Positions 44,180 through 50,798 of a DNA stretch of 50,798 nucleotides are shown here, in pieces. Both the position numbers and the translations under genes were made by a program. The stretch lies in assembly GCA_035650495.1 (NCBI GenBank), contig DASRHK010000180.1, positions 1 through 50,798 on the forward strand, given 5' to 3'. The first letter of the stretch is position 1. Each line of letters opens with the position of its first letter. The notes beneath the pieces are model-generated. The model was given only the letters and a program-made list of their open reading frames with translations, was not told where the DNA came from and searched no databases. Source of the DNA: DASRHK01 sp035650495. Lineage in GTDB: Bacteria; Pseudomonadota; Gammaproteobacteria; Nevskiales; Nevskiaceae.

Positions 44180-44533
44180 ATGGCGCGCTTCCCGCGGCGC
44201 GCTCGCCTGTGCAAGCCTCGCGATTACGACGAGGCGTTCAAATCCTCAACCCGACTGCGCGACCGCTTTTTCGATGTGGTCGTGCAGCCGCGCGCCGGCG
44301 AGGCTGCACGGCTCGGCCTGGCAATCTCCCGCAAGGCGCTGCCGCGCGCGGTCGATCGTAATCACATCAAGCGGCTGGTCCGTGAAAGCTTCCGCGCGCG
44401 CGCTGCATCTTTGCCCGGCGCGGATGTCGTCGTGATGGCACGCGCGGCGGCCGGAACTGCCGAGCCGATGGCTCTGCGCAGCGGCCTCGACCGGCTGTGG
44501 GATCAGGTGCGCGAGCGATGTCGACCTTCCTGA
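44180..44533 (+). CDS. rnpA: Ribonuclease P protein component
   Basis: Protein subunit of RNase P, which matures tRNA 5' ends. The 117-residue basic protein has the family RNR motif region AVDRNHIKRLVRESFR and the N-terminal RLCKPRDYDEAFKSS. ATG at 44180 is preferred; the frame is open upstream through all of rpmH, but the added residues do not resemble the family. No strong ribosome site is seen. It overlaps yidD by 16 bp. Confidence 0.95.
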   Translation: MARFPRRARLCKPRDYDEAFKSSTRLRDRFFDVVVQPRAGEAARLGLAISRKALPRAVDRNHIKRLVRESFRARAASLPGADVVVMARAAAGTAEPMALRSGLDRLWDQVRERCRPS

Positions 44534-44733
44534 TCGCGCTGCTCAGCGTCTACCAGCGCACCCTGAGCCCGCTGCTGGGGCCGCGCTGTCGCTTCCACCC
44601 GTCGTGCTCTGAATACGCCATCATCGCGATTCGCCGTTTCGGCGCCGCCAAAGGCTCCTGGCTGGCGCTCCGACGGATCGCGCGCTGTCACCCCTTGAAT
44701 CCCGGCGGGATCGACGAAGTCCCGGAGCGTTAA
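44518..44733 (+). CDS. yidD: Membrane protein insertion efficiency factor YidD
   Basis: A 71-residue amphipathic protein linked to YidC function. Typical features are LLSVYQRTLSPLLGPRCRFH, PSCSEYA with the conserved cysteine, and ARCHPLNPGG. It starts inside the end of rnpA and ends 9 bp before yidC. Confidence 0.96.
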   Translation: MSTFLIALLSVYQRTLSPLLGPRCRFHPSCSEYAIIAIRRFGAAKGSWLALRRIARCHPLNPGGIDEVPER

Positions 44734-44742
44734 GAAGAGGCC

Positions 44743-46392
44743 ATGGAAAACCGCCGTTTCATCCTGCTCGCACTGCTCGCTGTGGTCGGCTTCTTCCTCT
44801 ACCAGGCCTGGCAGCACGACTACCCGCCGACCCCGCAGCCGCAACAGACCTCGAGCGCGGCGCCAGTTCCGGCGGCGGCCTCGCCCACGGTCGCCGTGGA
44901 AAATGCGGCGCCGGCCCCGGCGCCCAGCGGGAGCACGCAAGACACCACTCAACGCATCCGAGCGACGACCGATCAGTACATCGCCGAGTTCTCATCCGCC
45001 GGCGGTGATCTGCGCAAGCTTTGGCTCGTGGGGATTCCAGTCTCCAAGCAGAAGCCAGACGAGCCACTGGCGCTGCTCGACGAGCGGGAAGGCCACGTGC
45101 TCATCCTCGAGAGCGGGATCGCCGGCAAGACGACGCCGCTGGCAACGCAGGCCACGAGCTACACGTCCCCGCAACCGAGCTACACCATGCGCGACGGGCA
45201 GGACGCGCTCGGCGTGGAATTCGAACACGAGGACGCGACGAATCTCGTCCTGCGCAAGCGTTACGAATTCCACCGCGGCAGCTATGAGATCGCGCTCACG
45301 CACACCGTCGTCAATCACACCGATCAGCCGATTCCGGCGACGACCTATCTGCGATTGATCAGCTCTGCCCAAGGCACCGTTCCGGATCCGCCCTTCCTGA
45401 AGAGCTTCCGCGGCATCGGCGTGTATCAGCAGAAGGAGGCGAGTGATCGCTATACCTTCCAGGAAACCGCCTTCACGGATCTCGACAAGAAACCGATCGA
45501 GCTTCCGCAGAAGGGCGGATGGATTTCGGTCCTGCAGCACTACTTCCTTGCCGCGATCCTGCCCACGAGCGGCGAGCCGCTGACGTTCACCGGCAAAGCG
45601 ATGGCAACCGGTAACTACATGGCTCAGTACGTCGGAACGCTGACGGACGTTCCGCCGCAATCGGAGAAGTCGTTCACCACGAAGGTGTACCTGGGGCCGA
45701 ATCTGCAAGGGGTGGTCGACAAGGCCGCGCCCGGTCTCGAGCTCACGCGCGACTACGGATCGCTCAAGGTGATCTGCGAGCCCCTGTTCGTCGCGCTCGC
45801 CTGGCTCCACAAGGCCACGCGCAACTGGGGGTTCGCGATCATCCTGCTCACGCTGATCGTGCGCGGCGCGATGTACAAGCTGTCCGAAGCGCAGTACCGC
45901 TCGATGGCGAAGATGAAGAAGTTCGCGCCGCGCATCCAGGAGATCAAGGAGCGCTACGGCGAGGATCGCGAGCGGCTCAACAAGGCGATGATGGATCTGT
46001 ACAAGAAGGAAGGCTTCAATCCGCTCGCCGGATGCTGGCCGCTCCTGGTGCAGTTCCCGGTCTTCATCGCGCTGTATCGCGTTCTGTCGCAGAGCGTGGA
46101 ATTGCGTCAGGCGGACTTCGCGCTGTGGATCCATGATCTGTCCGCGCCCGATCCGATCTACGTCCTGCCGCTGCTCTTCGGCGCCACCATGTGGGCGCAG
46201 CAGAAGCTGTCCGGACAGACGATGCCGGACCCGACGCAGCAGCGGATCATGAATCTGATGCCGATCATGATGACGGCGTTCTTCGCGTTCTTCCCGGCGG
46301 GCCTCGTGCTCTACTGGTTCGTGAGCAACCTGACCGGCATTGCCCAGCAGTGGTACATCACGCGAAAGCTCAAGCGCCTCGGGCTCGCCTGA
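44743..46392 (+). CDS. yidC: Membrane protein insertase YidC
   Basis: Inserts and folds inner-membrane proteins, alone or with SecYEG. The 549-residue Gram-negative form has an N-terminal helix (FILLALLAVVGFFLYQAW), a Pro/Ala/Thr-rich linker, a large periplasmic domain and five C-terminal helices. The conserved region LIVRGAMYKLSEAQYRSMAKM includes the groove arginine, and NPLAGCWPLLVQFPVFIALYRVL is a family hallmark. Its TGA stop overlaps the probable CTG start of mnmE. Confidence 0.98.
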   Translation: MENRRFILLALLAVVGFFLYQAWQHDYPPTPQPQQTSSAAPVPAAASPTVAVENAAPAPAPSGSTQDTTQRIRATTDQYIAEFSSAGGDLRKLWLVGIPVSKQKPDEPLALLDEREGHVLILESGIAGKTTPLATQATSYTSPQPSYTMRDGQDALGVEFEHEDATNLVLRKRYEFHRGSYEIALTHTVVNHTDQPIPATTYLRLISSAQGTVPDPPFLKSFRGIGVYQQKEASDRYTFQETAFTDLDKKPIELPQKGGWISVLQHYFLAAILPTSGEPLTFTGKAMATGNYMAQYVGTLTDVPPQSEKSFTTKVYLGPNLQGVVDKAAPGLELTRDYGSLKVICEPLFVALAWLHKATRNWGFAIILLTLIVRGAMYKLSEAQYRSMAKMKKFAPRIQEIKERYGEDRERLNKAMMDLYKKEGFNPLAGCWPLLVQFPVFIALYRVLSQSVELRQADFALWIHDLSAPDPIYVLPLLFGATMWAQQKLSGQTMPDPTQQRIMNLMPIMMTAFFAFFPAGLVLYWFVSNLTGIAQQWYITRKLKRLGLA

Positions 46393-47732
46393 GCGCTGCC
46401 GCCGAAACCATCGCCGCAATTGCCACGGCGAGCGGGCGCGGCGCGGTCGGCATTGTGCGGATCAGCGGGCCCTGTGCAGCTTCGATCGCGCAGAGCATTT
46501 GCGGCCCGATCCCGCCGGCGCGCGTGGCGACGCTGCGCCGATTCCGCGATGCATCCGGCGAGGTCATCGATCACGGACTCGTGCTCTACTTCCCGGGCCC
46601 CCACTCGTTCACCGGTGAGGACGTCGTCGAGCTGCAGGGCCACGGCGGGCCGATCGTGCTCGACGCGCTGGTGCAAGCAGCCCGATCGGGTGGCGCGCGC
46701 GTGGCGCGGCCCGGCGAGTTCTCGGAGCGGGCGTTCCTCAATGGCCGGATGGACCTCGTGCAGGCCGAGGCGATCGCCGATCTCATCGACGCCGCGAGCC
46801 GCGAAGCCGCACGGGCGGCGAATCGCTCGATGGAAGGCGCGTTCTCCGCGCGGATCGCGCAGCTGCAGACCGAGCTCACGGAGCTGCGCGTCTTCGTCGA
46901 AGGCGCGCTCGATTTCTCCGACGAAGACGTCGCGTGGCTGGCCGATCCGACGTTGCGCGAGCGGTTGCACCGACTCGACGCCGCCCTCGACGCAACGCTC
47001 GCGCTGGCCGCGCACGGGCGCCGGCTGCGCGATGGTCTCACCGTCGCGATCGCGGGGCAGCCCAATGTCGGCAAGTCGACCTTGCTGAATCGCCTCGCCG
47101 GCGCCGATCGCGCCATCGTCACCGACATCGCCGGCACTACCCGCGACGTCTTGCGCGAAGACATCGTCCTCGACGGCTTGCCGCTCACCGTGCTCGACAC
47201 CGCCGGACTGCGCGACAGCGACGATCCGGTCGAGCGCGAAGGCATCCGGCGCGCCTGGCATGCCGCCCACCAAGCCGAGGCGATCGTCTTCGTCGCCGAC
47301 GATCAGCACACCGAGGGCGACGACGCGCTGCTCGAGAAGCTGCCCAGAGAGGTTCCGATCGTGGTGGTCCGCAACAAATGTGATCTGTCCGGCGCAGCGC
47401 CCGCGCGCTCCGTCGAGCGGGCGCGCGTCACGCTTCGCTTGTCCGCGCATACGGGTGCGGGGATCGAACAGCTGATCGCAGAGCTCAAGGCCATCGCCGG
47501 TGTCTCGACGACGCAGGGGCTGTTCTCCGCTCGTGCGCGACACATCGACGCATTGCACCGGACGCGTGAGCACGTGCGGGCCGCGCAGCGAAGTCTCGGT
47601 GCCGGCGCGACGGCAGAACTCGCGGCGGAGGACCTGCGCCTGGCGCAGCGCGCGCTCGGCGAGATCGTCGGCGAGGTCACCAGCGAAGAACTGCTCGGCG
47701 AGATCTTCTCGCGGTTCTGCATCGGCAAATAG
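46389..47732 (+). CDS. mnmE: tRNA uridine-5-carboxymethylaminomethyl GTPase MnmE
   Basis: GTPase that, with MnmG, modifies the wobble uridine of certain tRNAs. G-domain motifs are GQPNVGKST, DTAGLRD and NKCD, and the C-terminus ends in FCIGK with the conserved cysteine. No ATG, GTG or TTG matches the family N-terminus: the aligned first residue is CTG at 46389, followed by SAAAETIAAIATASGRG, and it makes a CTGA overlap with the yidC stop. GTG at 46350 is the nearest standard codon and would add 13 residues. With CTG the protein is 447 residues, near the family norm. mnmG does not follow. Confidence 0.93.
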   Translation: MSAAAETIAAIATASGRGAVGIVRISGPCAASIAQSICGPIPPARVATLRRFRDASGEVIDHGLVLYFPGPHSFTGEDVVELQGHGGPIVLDALVQAARSGGARVARPGEFSERAFLNGRMDLVQAEAIADLIDAASREAARAANRSMEGAFSARIAQLQTELTELRVFVEGALDFSDEDVAWLADPTLRERLHRLDAALDATLALAAHGRRLRDGLTVAIAGQPNVGKSTLLNRLAGADRAIVTDIAGTTRDVLREDIVLDGLPLTVLDTAGLRDSDDPVEREGIRRAWHAAHQAEAIVFVADDQHTEGDDALLEKLPREVPIVVVRNKCDLSGAAPARSVERARVTLRLSAHTGAGIEQLIAELKAIAGVSTTQGLFSARARHIDALHRTREHVRAAQRSLGAGATAELAAEDLRLAQRALGEIVGEVTSEELLGEIFSRFCIGK

Positions 47733-47769
47733 CTCGCGGCGATCGCGGCGCCTGCGGTATCGTGGCGCG

Positions 47770-48297
47770 ATGAGTCATTTCAAGTTCTGTCCGCGCTGCG
47801 CGACGCCGCTGCAGCTCGCCAATCACGGCGGTGCGCAGCGCCTGGCCTGCAGCAAGGAAGGCTGCGATTTCGTGCACTGGGAAAATCCCACTCCGGTCGT
47901 CGCCGCGATCGTCGAGCACGAAGGCGCGATCATCCTCGCGCGCAATCGCGCGTGGCCGATGAAATTCTACGGGCTCATCACCGGCTTCCTGGAGAAGGAG
48001 GATCCGTCGCCTGATGAAGCCGCGCGACGGGAAGTGAAGGAGGAACTCGGGCTCGACGCGGACCGATCGAGCTTCGTCGGTCACTATCCGTTCCCGCGCA
48101 TGAACCAGATCATCATCGCCTACCACGTGCCGGCCAAAGGCGAGATCGTGTTGTCCGAGGAGCTCGTCGAATACAAGCGCATCGAGCCGGAGAAAGCGCG
48201 CTATTGGCCGGGCGGCACCGGCTTCGCGCTGCGCGATTGGCTGCGCTCGCGTGGGCTCGATCCGCAGCCGATGGAGCTGCCGACCAAGCCGATGTAG
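47770..48297 (+). CDS. Nudix hydrolase with N-terminal zinc ribbon
   Basis: A 175-residue protein: a zinc ribbon (CPRCATPL ... ACSKEGC) followed by a Nudix domain, the layout of NADH pyrophosphatase-type proteins but without their N-terminal domain. The catalytic REVKEELGL half of the Nudix box is intact, while the G-to-R spacing (from GFLEKEDPS) is one residue longer than the textbook box. Substrate unknown; a nucleotide-sugar or dinucleotide is plausible. The stop directly abuts the stop of the convergent gene with no base between. Confidence 0.88.
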   Translation: MSHFKFCPRCATPLQLANHGGAQRLACSKEGCDFVHWENPTPVVAAIVEHEGAIILARNRAWPMKFYGLITGFLEKEDPSPDEAARREVKEELGLDADRSSFVGHYPFPRMNQIIIAYHVPAKGEIVLSEELVEYKRIEPEKARYWPGGTGFALRDWLRSRGLDPQPMELPTKPM

Positions 48298-50472
48298 TCA
48301 GATCGCGCCGTCGCTCCTCAATTGCTCGATGAGCAGCATGCGCGCGACTTTGTCTTCGAAGCTCTTCGGCGATTCCAGCTTCATGCGCCGCAGGTAAGGC
48401 CGGGCCGAGAGCGGATCGTCCTTGAAACGCCACGCCGCCAGCGCGAGCCGCCACTTCTTGGTCTTGGCGACGCGCGCTTTCATACCGCGCAGCGCCTTGC
48501 CGAGCGCGAGCTCTTCGGCAGTGAAGTCGCAGCCGAGCGGAAACGCAGGAAACAGGCCCTGCGATCGGAATTGCTGCAGCGACGCTTCGAGCCGCTGCGG
48601 CGTGTTGTGCCGGAATCGCTCGGCGATCGCATAGTCGCGGGCGATCTTGCCGTGGCGCTTGGCTTCGTCGAGCAACGATTGCTGGAAGCGCGAATCGGCG
48701 ACGTTGAGCAGCGCCTGGATGATCTCGCCGTCGGTCTTGCTGCGCAGATCGGCGATGCCGTACTCGGTGATGACGATGTCGCGCAGATGGCGCGGGATGG
48801 TCGAATGCGCGTAGTGATGCACGATGTTGCTCGTCGGCGCCTCTGTCTTGCCTTCCTTGTCGCGCACAGCGCGGATCAGCAGGATCGATCGGCCCGTGAG
48901 CAGCTGATGCGCCATCGCGACGAAGTTGTACTGACCCCCGACGCCGCTGATGACCCGTCCGTCCTCGAGGCCGTCGGAGACGATGCCGCCCGACAGCGTC
49001 GCCATGATGCCGGTGTTGACGAAGCGCGCGTCCTTGCGCTGCTGCTTGTACAAGCGCGGGTTGTGATCGAGCTGGTTGATCTTGGCGACGCCGGTCATGC
49101 AGATCTGGGCGCGCTCGTCGCCGCTCATCGCGCCGAGCGCCTCGTAGAAATCGCGCGGACCGAGGAAGAATCCGCCGTGCAGCAGATAGCCGCGCTGGAG
49201 CTTCTTGCCCAGACATTTCGCGGCGATCACGCGCCGCGCGGCGGCATCCGCGACATTCGCGATGACGCGCTCGCCATCCGGCGCGACGAGGTAGCCCTGG
49301 TCGTAGCGGGTCGCGTCGTTGAAGAAGCCGTGATGCTGGAGGATCGCGAAGTCGTGGCTGCGGATGACCCGCACGCCCAGCGATTCGAGCGCGTCGAGCA
49401 CGTCGGCGCGCAGGTCGTCCGGGTCGCAGCGACCTTCGTTGATCAGCTGCTGCAGCGCCCAGAAATCGTAGACGCGGCGCTTGAGGATCCCGGCGCGATA
49501 CAGATGCAGGAAGCCGTCGACGAACATCTCGGTGGCGCCGTAGAGACCTTTGGCGAACGGCGCCTCGCCGCCGATCTCGTCGATCAACGCTTGATGATTG
49601 TCGAGCGCTCCAATCGTCGACAGCGCGCGCCGATATGCGTTGTTCTGCTGATGCCGCAGCTGCGTTGCGTAGACGATCGCGTCGCCGAGCGCGCCGATGC
49701 CGATCTGCAGCGTGCCGCCGTCGCGGATCAGTGCGCTCGCGTAGAGGCCGATCATGTAGTCCGGCGTGGTGAGCGCGAGCTTCGGCGTGGAGAACAGCGT
49801 CGTTTCGTAACGCGGGCTGTCGACCACGACGTCGAAATAATCCGCGCCGACTTCGGCATCGTTGCCCATGAACGGCAGTTTCTGATTCACCAGCGCGACG
49901 GTGACGTGCGGCCTTCCGCTCGCGCGTAGCAGCTCGATCAGCTCGGGCGAAGTATCGGGATTGCAGGAGAGACTGTAGCGAACGCCATCGCGCGTCTCCC
50001 GTTTGCACACGAGCTGCGCCGCGACGTTGCAGCCCTGCGCGAAGACATCGCGCGCGGCATGCGTGTAATTGCTGCTGATGTAGCTCTGCTGCGCCTGTTG
50101 GCTTGCGAGCATGCTGCCGGGACGGAAGAAGAACTCCATCACCTCGACGTTGGCAGGGAGCCGGTTGTCGCGCTGATCGCTGACGTAAGCGACTTCCGGG
50201 CAATCGCCGTAAACGCGCTCAACGAACGGCTCCAGGAATGCCCGCTCGAGCTTGCTCGATCCGCGCGGCTTTTCCAGCGACAGCGCGGAGAAGATGCGCA
50301 GCTTCAGCGTCGGATCGCGCTTGGCCCGCGCATACAGCGCGTTGACCAGCTGCACCGGCTTGCCGAGGCCCAGCGGCATGCCGATTGCGACGGTCTTGCC
50401 GACGCGCGCGATGATCTCGTCGACCGCACGTTCGACGTCATCGAGGATCAAAGGCTCACGTGCGCGGGTCAC
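48298..50472 (-). CDS. Acetyl-CoA hydrolase/transferase family protein, long form
   Basis: A 724-residue CoA-transferase-type protein. The C-terminal domain has GVGGQYNFVAMAHQL, matching the GxGGQxDF region of acetyl-CoA hydrolase/4-hydroxybutyrate CoA-transferases, then IPRHLRDIVITEYGIADLR, also typical. The N-terminal half carries IGMPLGLGKPVQLVNALYAR. Members such as Cat1 are about 430-540 residues; this belongs to a longer group, with extra sequence between the two CoA-transferase halves and a basic C-terminal tail. Exact substrates cannot be told. It lies divergent from aceE, so a role around acetyl-CoA balance is possible (inference). Confidence 0.88.
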   Translation of the reverse strand: MTRAREPLILDDVERAVDEIIARVGKTVAIGMPLGLGKPVQLVNALYARAKRDPTLKLRIFSALSLEKPRGSSKLERAFLEPFVERVYGDCPEVAYVSDQRDNRLPANVEVMEFFFRPGSMLASQQAQQSYISSNYTHAARDVFAQGCNVAAQLVCKRETRDGVRYSLSCNPDTSPELIELLRASGRPHVTVALVNQKLPFMGNDAEVGADYFDVVVDSPRYETTLFSTPKLALTTPDYMIGLYASALIRDGGTLQIGIGALGDAIVYATQLRHQQNNAYRRALSTIGALDNHQALIDEIGGEAPFAKGLYGATEMFVDGFLHLYRAGILKRRVYDFWALQQLINEGRCDPDDLRADVLDALESLGVRVIRSHDFAILQHHGFFNDATRYDQGYLVAPDGERVIANVADAAARRVIAAKCLGKKLQRGYLLHGGFFLGPRDFYEALGAMSGDERAQICMTGVAKINQLDHNPRLYKQQRKDARFVNTGIMATLSGGIVSDGLEDGRVISGVGGQYNFVAMAHQLLTGRSILLIRAVRDKEGKTEAPTSNIVHHYAHSTIPRHLRDIVITEYGIADLRSKTDGEIIQALLNVADSRFQQSLLDEAKRHGKIARDYAIAERFRHNTPQRLEASLQQFRSQGLFPAFPLGCDFTAEELALGKALRGMKARVAKTKKWRLALAAWRFKDDPLSARPYLRRMKLESPKSFEDKVARMLLIEQLRSDGAI

Positions 50473-50547
50473 TCAGGCCCTCGTGGTTGGCGCCCATGAT
50501 GGTCGGCGATTACCATGCCCGGTTGCAACGCCTCAGAAGGCATTCCA

Positions 50548-50798
50548 GTGAACGACGCGACACCCCGCGATCCGGATCCACAAGAATTGGCCGAATGGCT
50601 CGACGCGCTCGACTCGGTGCTCGAGCGCGAGGGGCCCGAGCGTGCGCACCAGATCATCGAGGCGCTCATCGAGAAGGCGCGCCGCTCCGGCGCGTTCATC
50701 CCGTTCTCGCCGAACACGGCCTACGTCAACACCATTCCGCCGCATCTGGAAGAGCGCTCGCCCGGTGATCATGCGCTCGAATGGAAGATCCGCTCGCT
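50548..50798 (+). CDS. aceE: Pyruvate dehydrogenase E1 component, N-terminus only
   Basis: First 83 codons of the homodimeric E1 subunit, which decarboxylates pyruvate in the pyruvate dehydrogenase complex. GTG start at 50548 with AGAAGG 8 nt ahead. Translation gives MNDATPRDPDPQELAEWLDA, then a region with RAHQIIEALIEKARRSGA and PFSPNTAYVNTIP, the well-conserved AceE N-terminus. The window ends inside the gene. Divergent from the acetyl-CoA hydrolase gene across 75 bp. Confidence 0.92.
   Translation, partial: MNDATPRDPDPQELAEWLDALDSVLEREGPERAHQIIEALIEKARRSGAFIPFSPNTAYVNTIPPHLEERSPGDHALEWKIRS

Overview
The window is a gene-dense, GC-rich bacterial chromosome segment around a replication origin, with no gap over about 200 bp. 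The order purE-purK / gyrB-dnaN-dnaA / rpmH-rnpA-yidD-yidC-mnmE, the pilMNOPQ-aroK-aroB cluster, a proteobacterial gltB, a short-form malic enzyme and a class I purE point to a Gammaproteobacterium. A relative of Xanthomonadales, Nevskiales or Steroidobacterales is possible, but genus and family cannot be fixed from sequence alone. No tRNA, rRNA, CRISPR array or prophage was seen.

Layout. 1-3774: most of gltB (minus, C-terminus beyond the left edge). 3775-4626: a REP-associated tyrosine transposase (RAYT) with two short flanking repeats. 4634-13638: a long minus-strand run, pilM-N-O-P-Q, aroK, aroB, dgt and a DUF1624 membrane protein, mostly with touching or overlapping genes. 13770-16839: mrcA (PBP1a) and a nucleotidyltransferase-like protein (plus). 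16851-22377: two minus-strand groups, malic enzyme/citrate synthase and rph-rdgB-hemW, with rpmE alone between them. 22430-25863: sufE, then SPFH protein, NfeD, hemolysin III and PPK2 (plus). 25981-30779: a Gld-type ABC exporter set with a DUF4340 protein, then mutM. 30816-31749: sufT-apaG (minus). 31815-35968: an RND pump and its adaptor. 35986-36951: a CDF zinc-type exporter. 37047-38632: purEK. 38642-43890: gyrB, dnaN, dnaA (minus). 44025-47732: rpmH, rnpA, yidD, yidC, mnmE (plus). 47770-50798: a Nudix hydrolase, a long acetyl-CoA hydrolase/transferase, and the start of aceE.

The origin is the most informative part. DnaA boxes lie on both sides of dnaA. recF, usually found between dnaN and gyrB in this class, is missing from that place; the 0.18-kb dnaN-gyrB gap instead holds three perfect 14-bp parS palindromes. 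mnmE is not followed by the frequent mnmG-rsmG-parA-parB group, so parAB must be elsewhere if present. A recurring -10 element followed by a GC-rich stretch (TANANT then GCGCGCCC or close variants) lies ahead of rpmE, rph, sufT, aroK, the ABC ATPase and rpmH, and looks like a house promoter with a GC-rich discriminator. I found no clearly new multi-gene system. The best leads are the parS array in the recF position, the shared promoter architecture, the RAYT with its repeats, a probable CTG start for mnmE and the SPFH-NfeD-hemolysin III-PPK2 operon.
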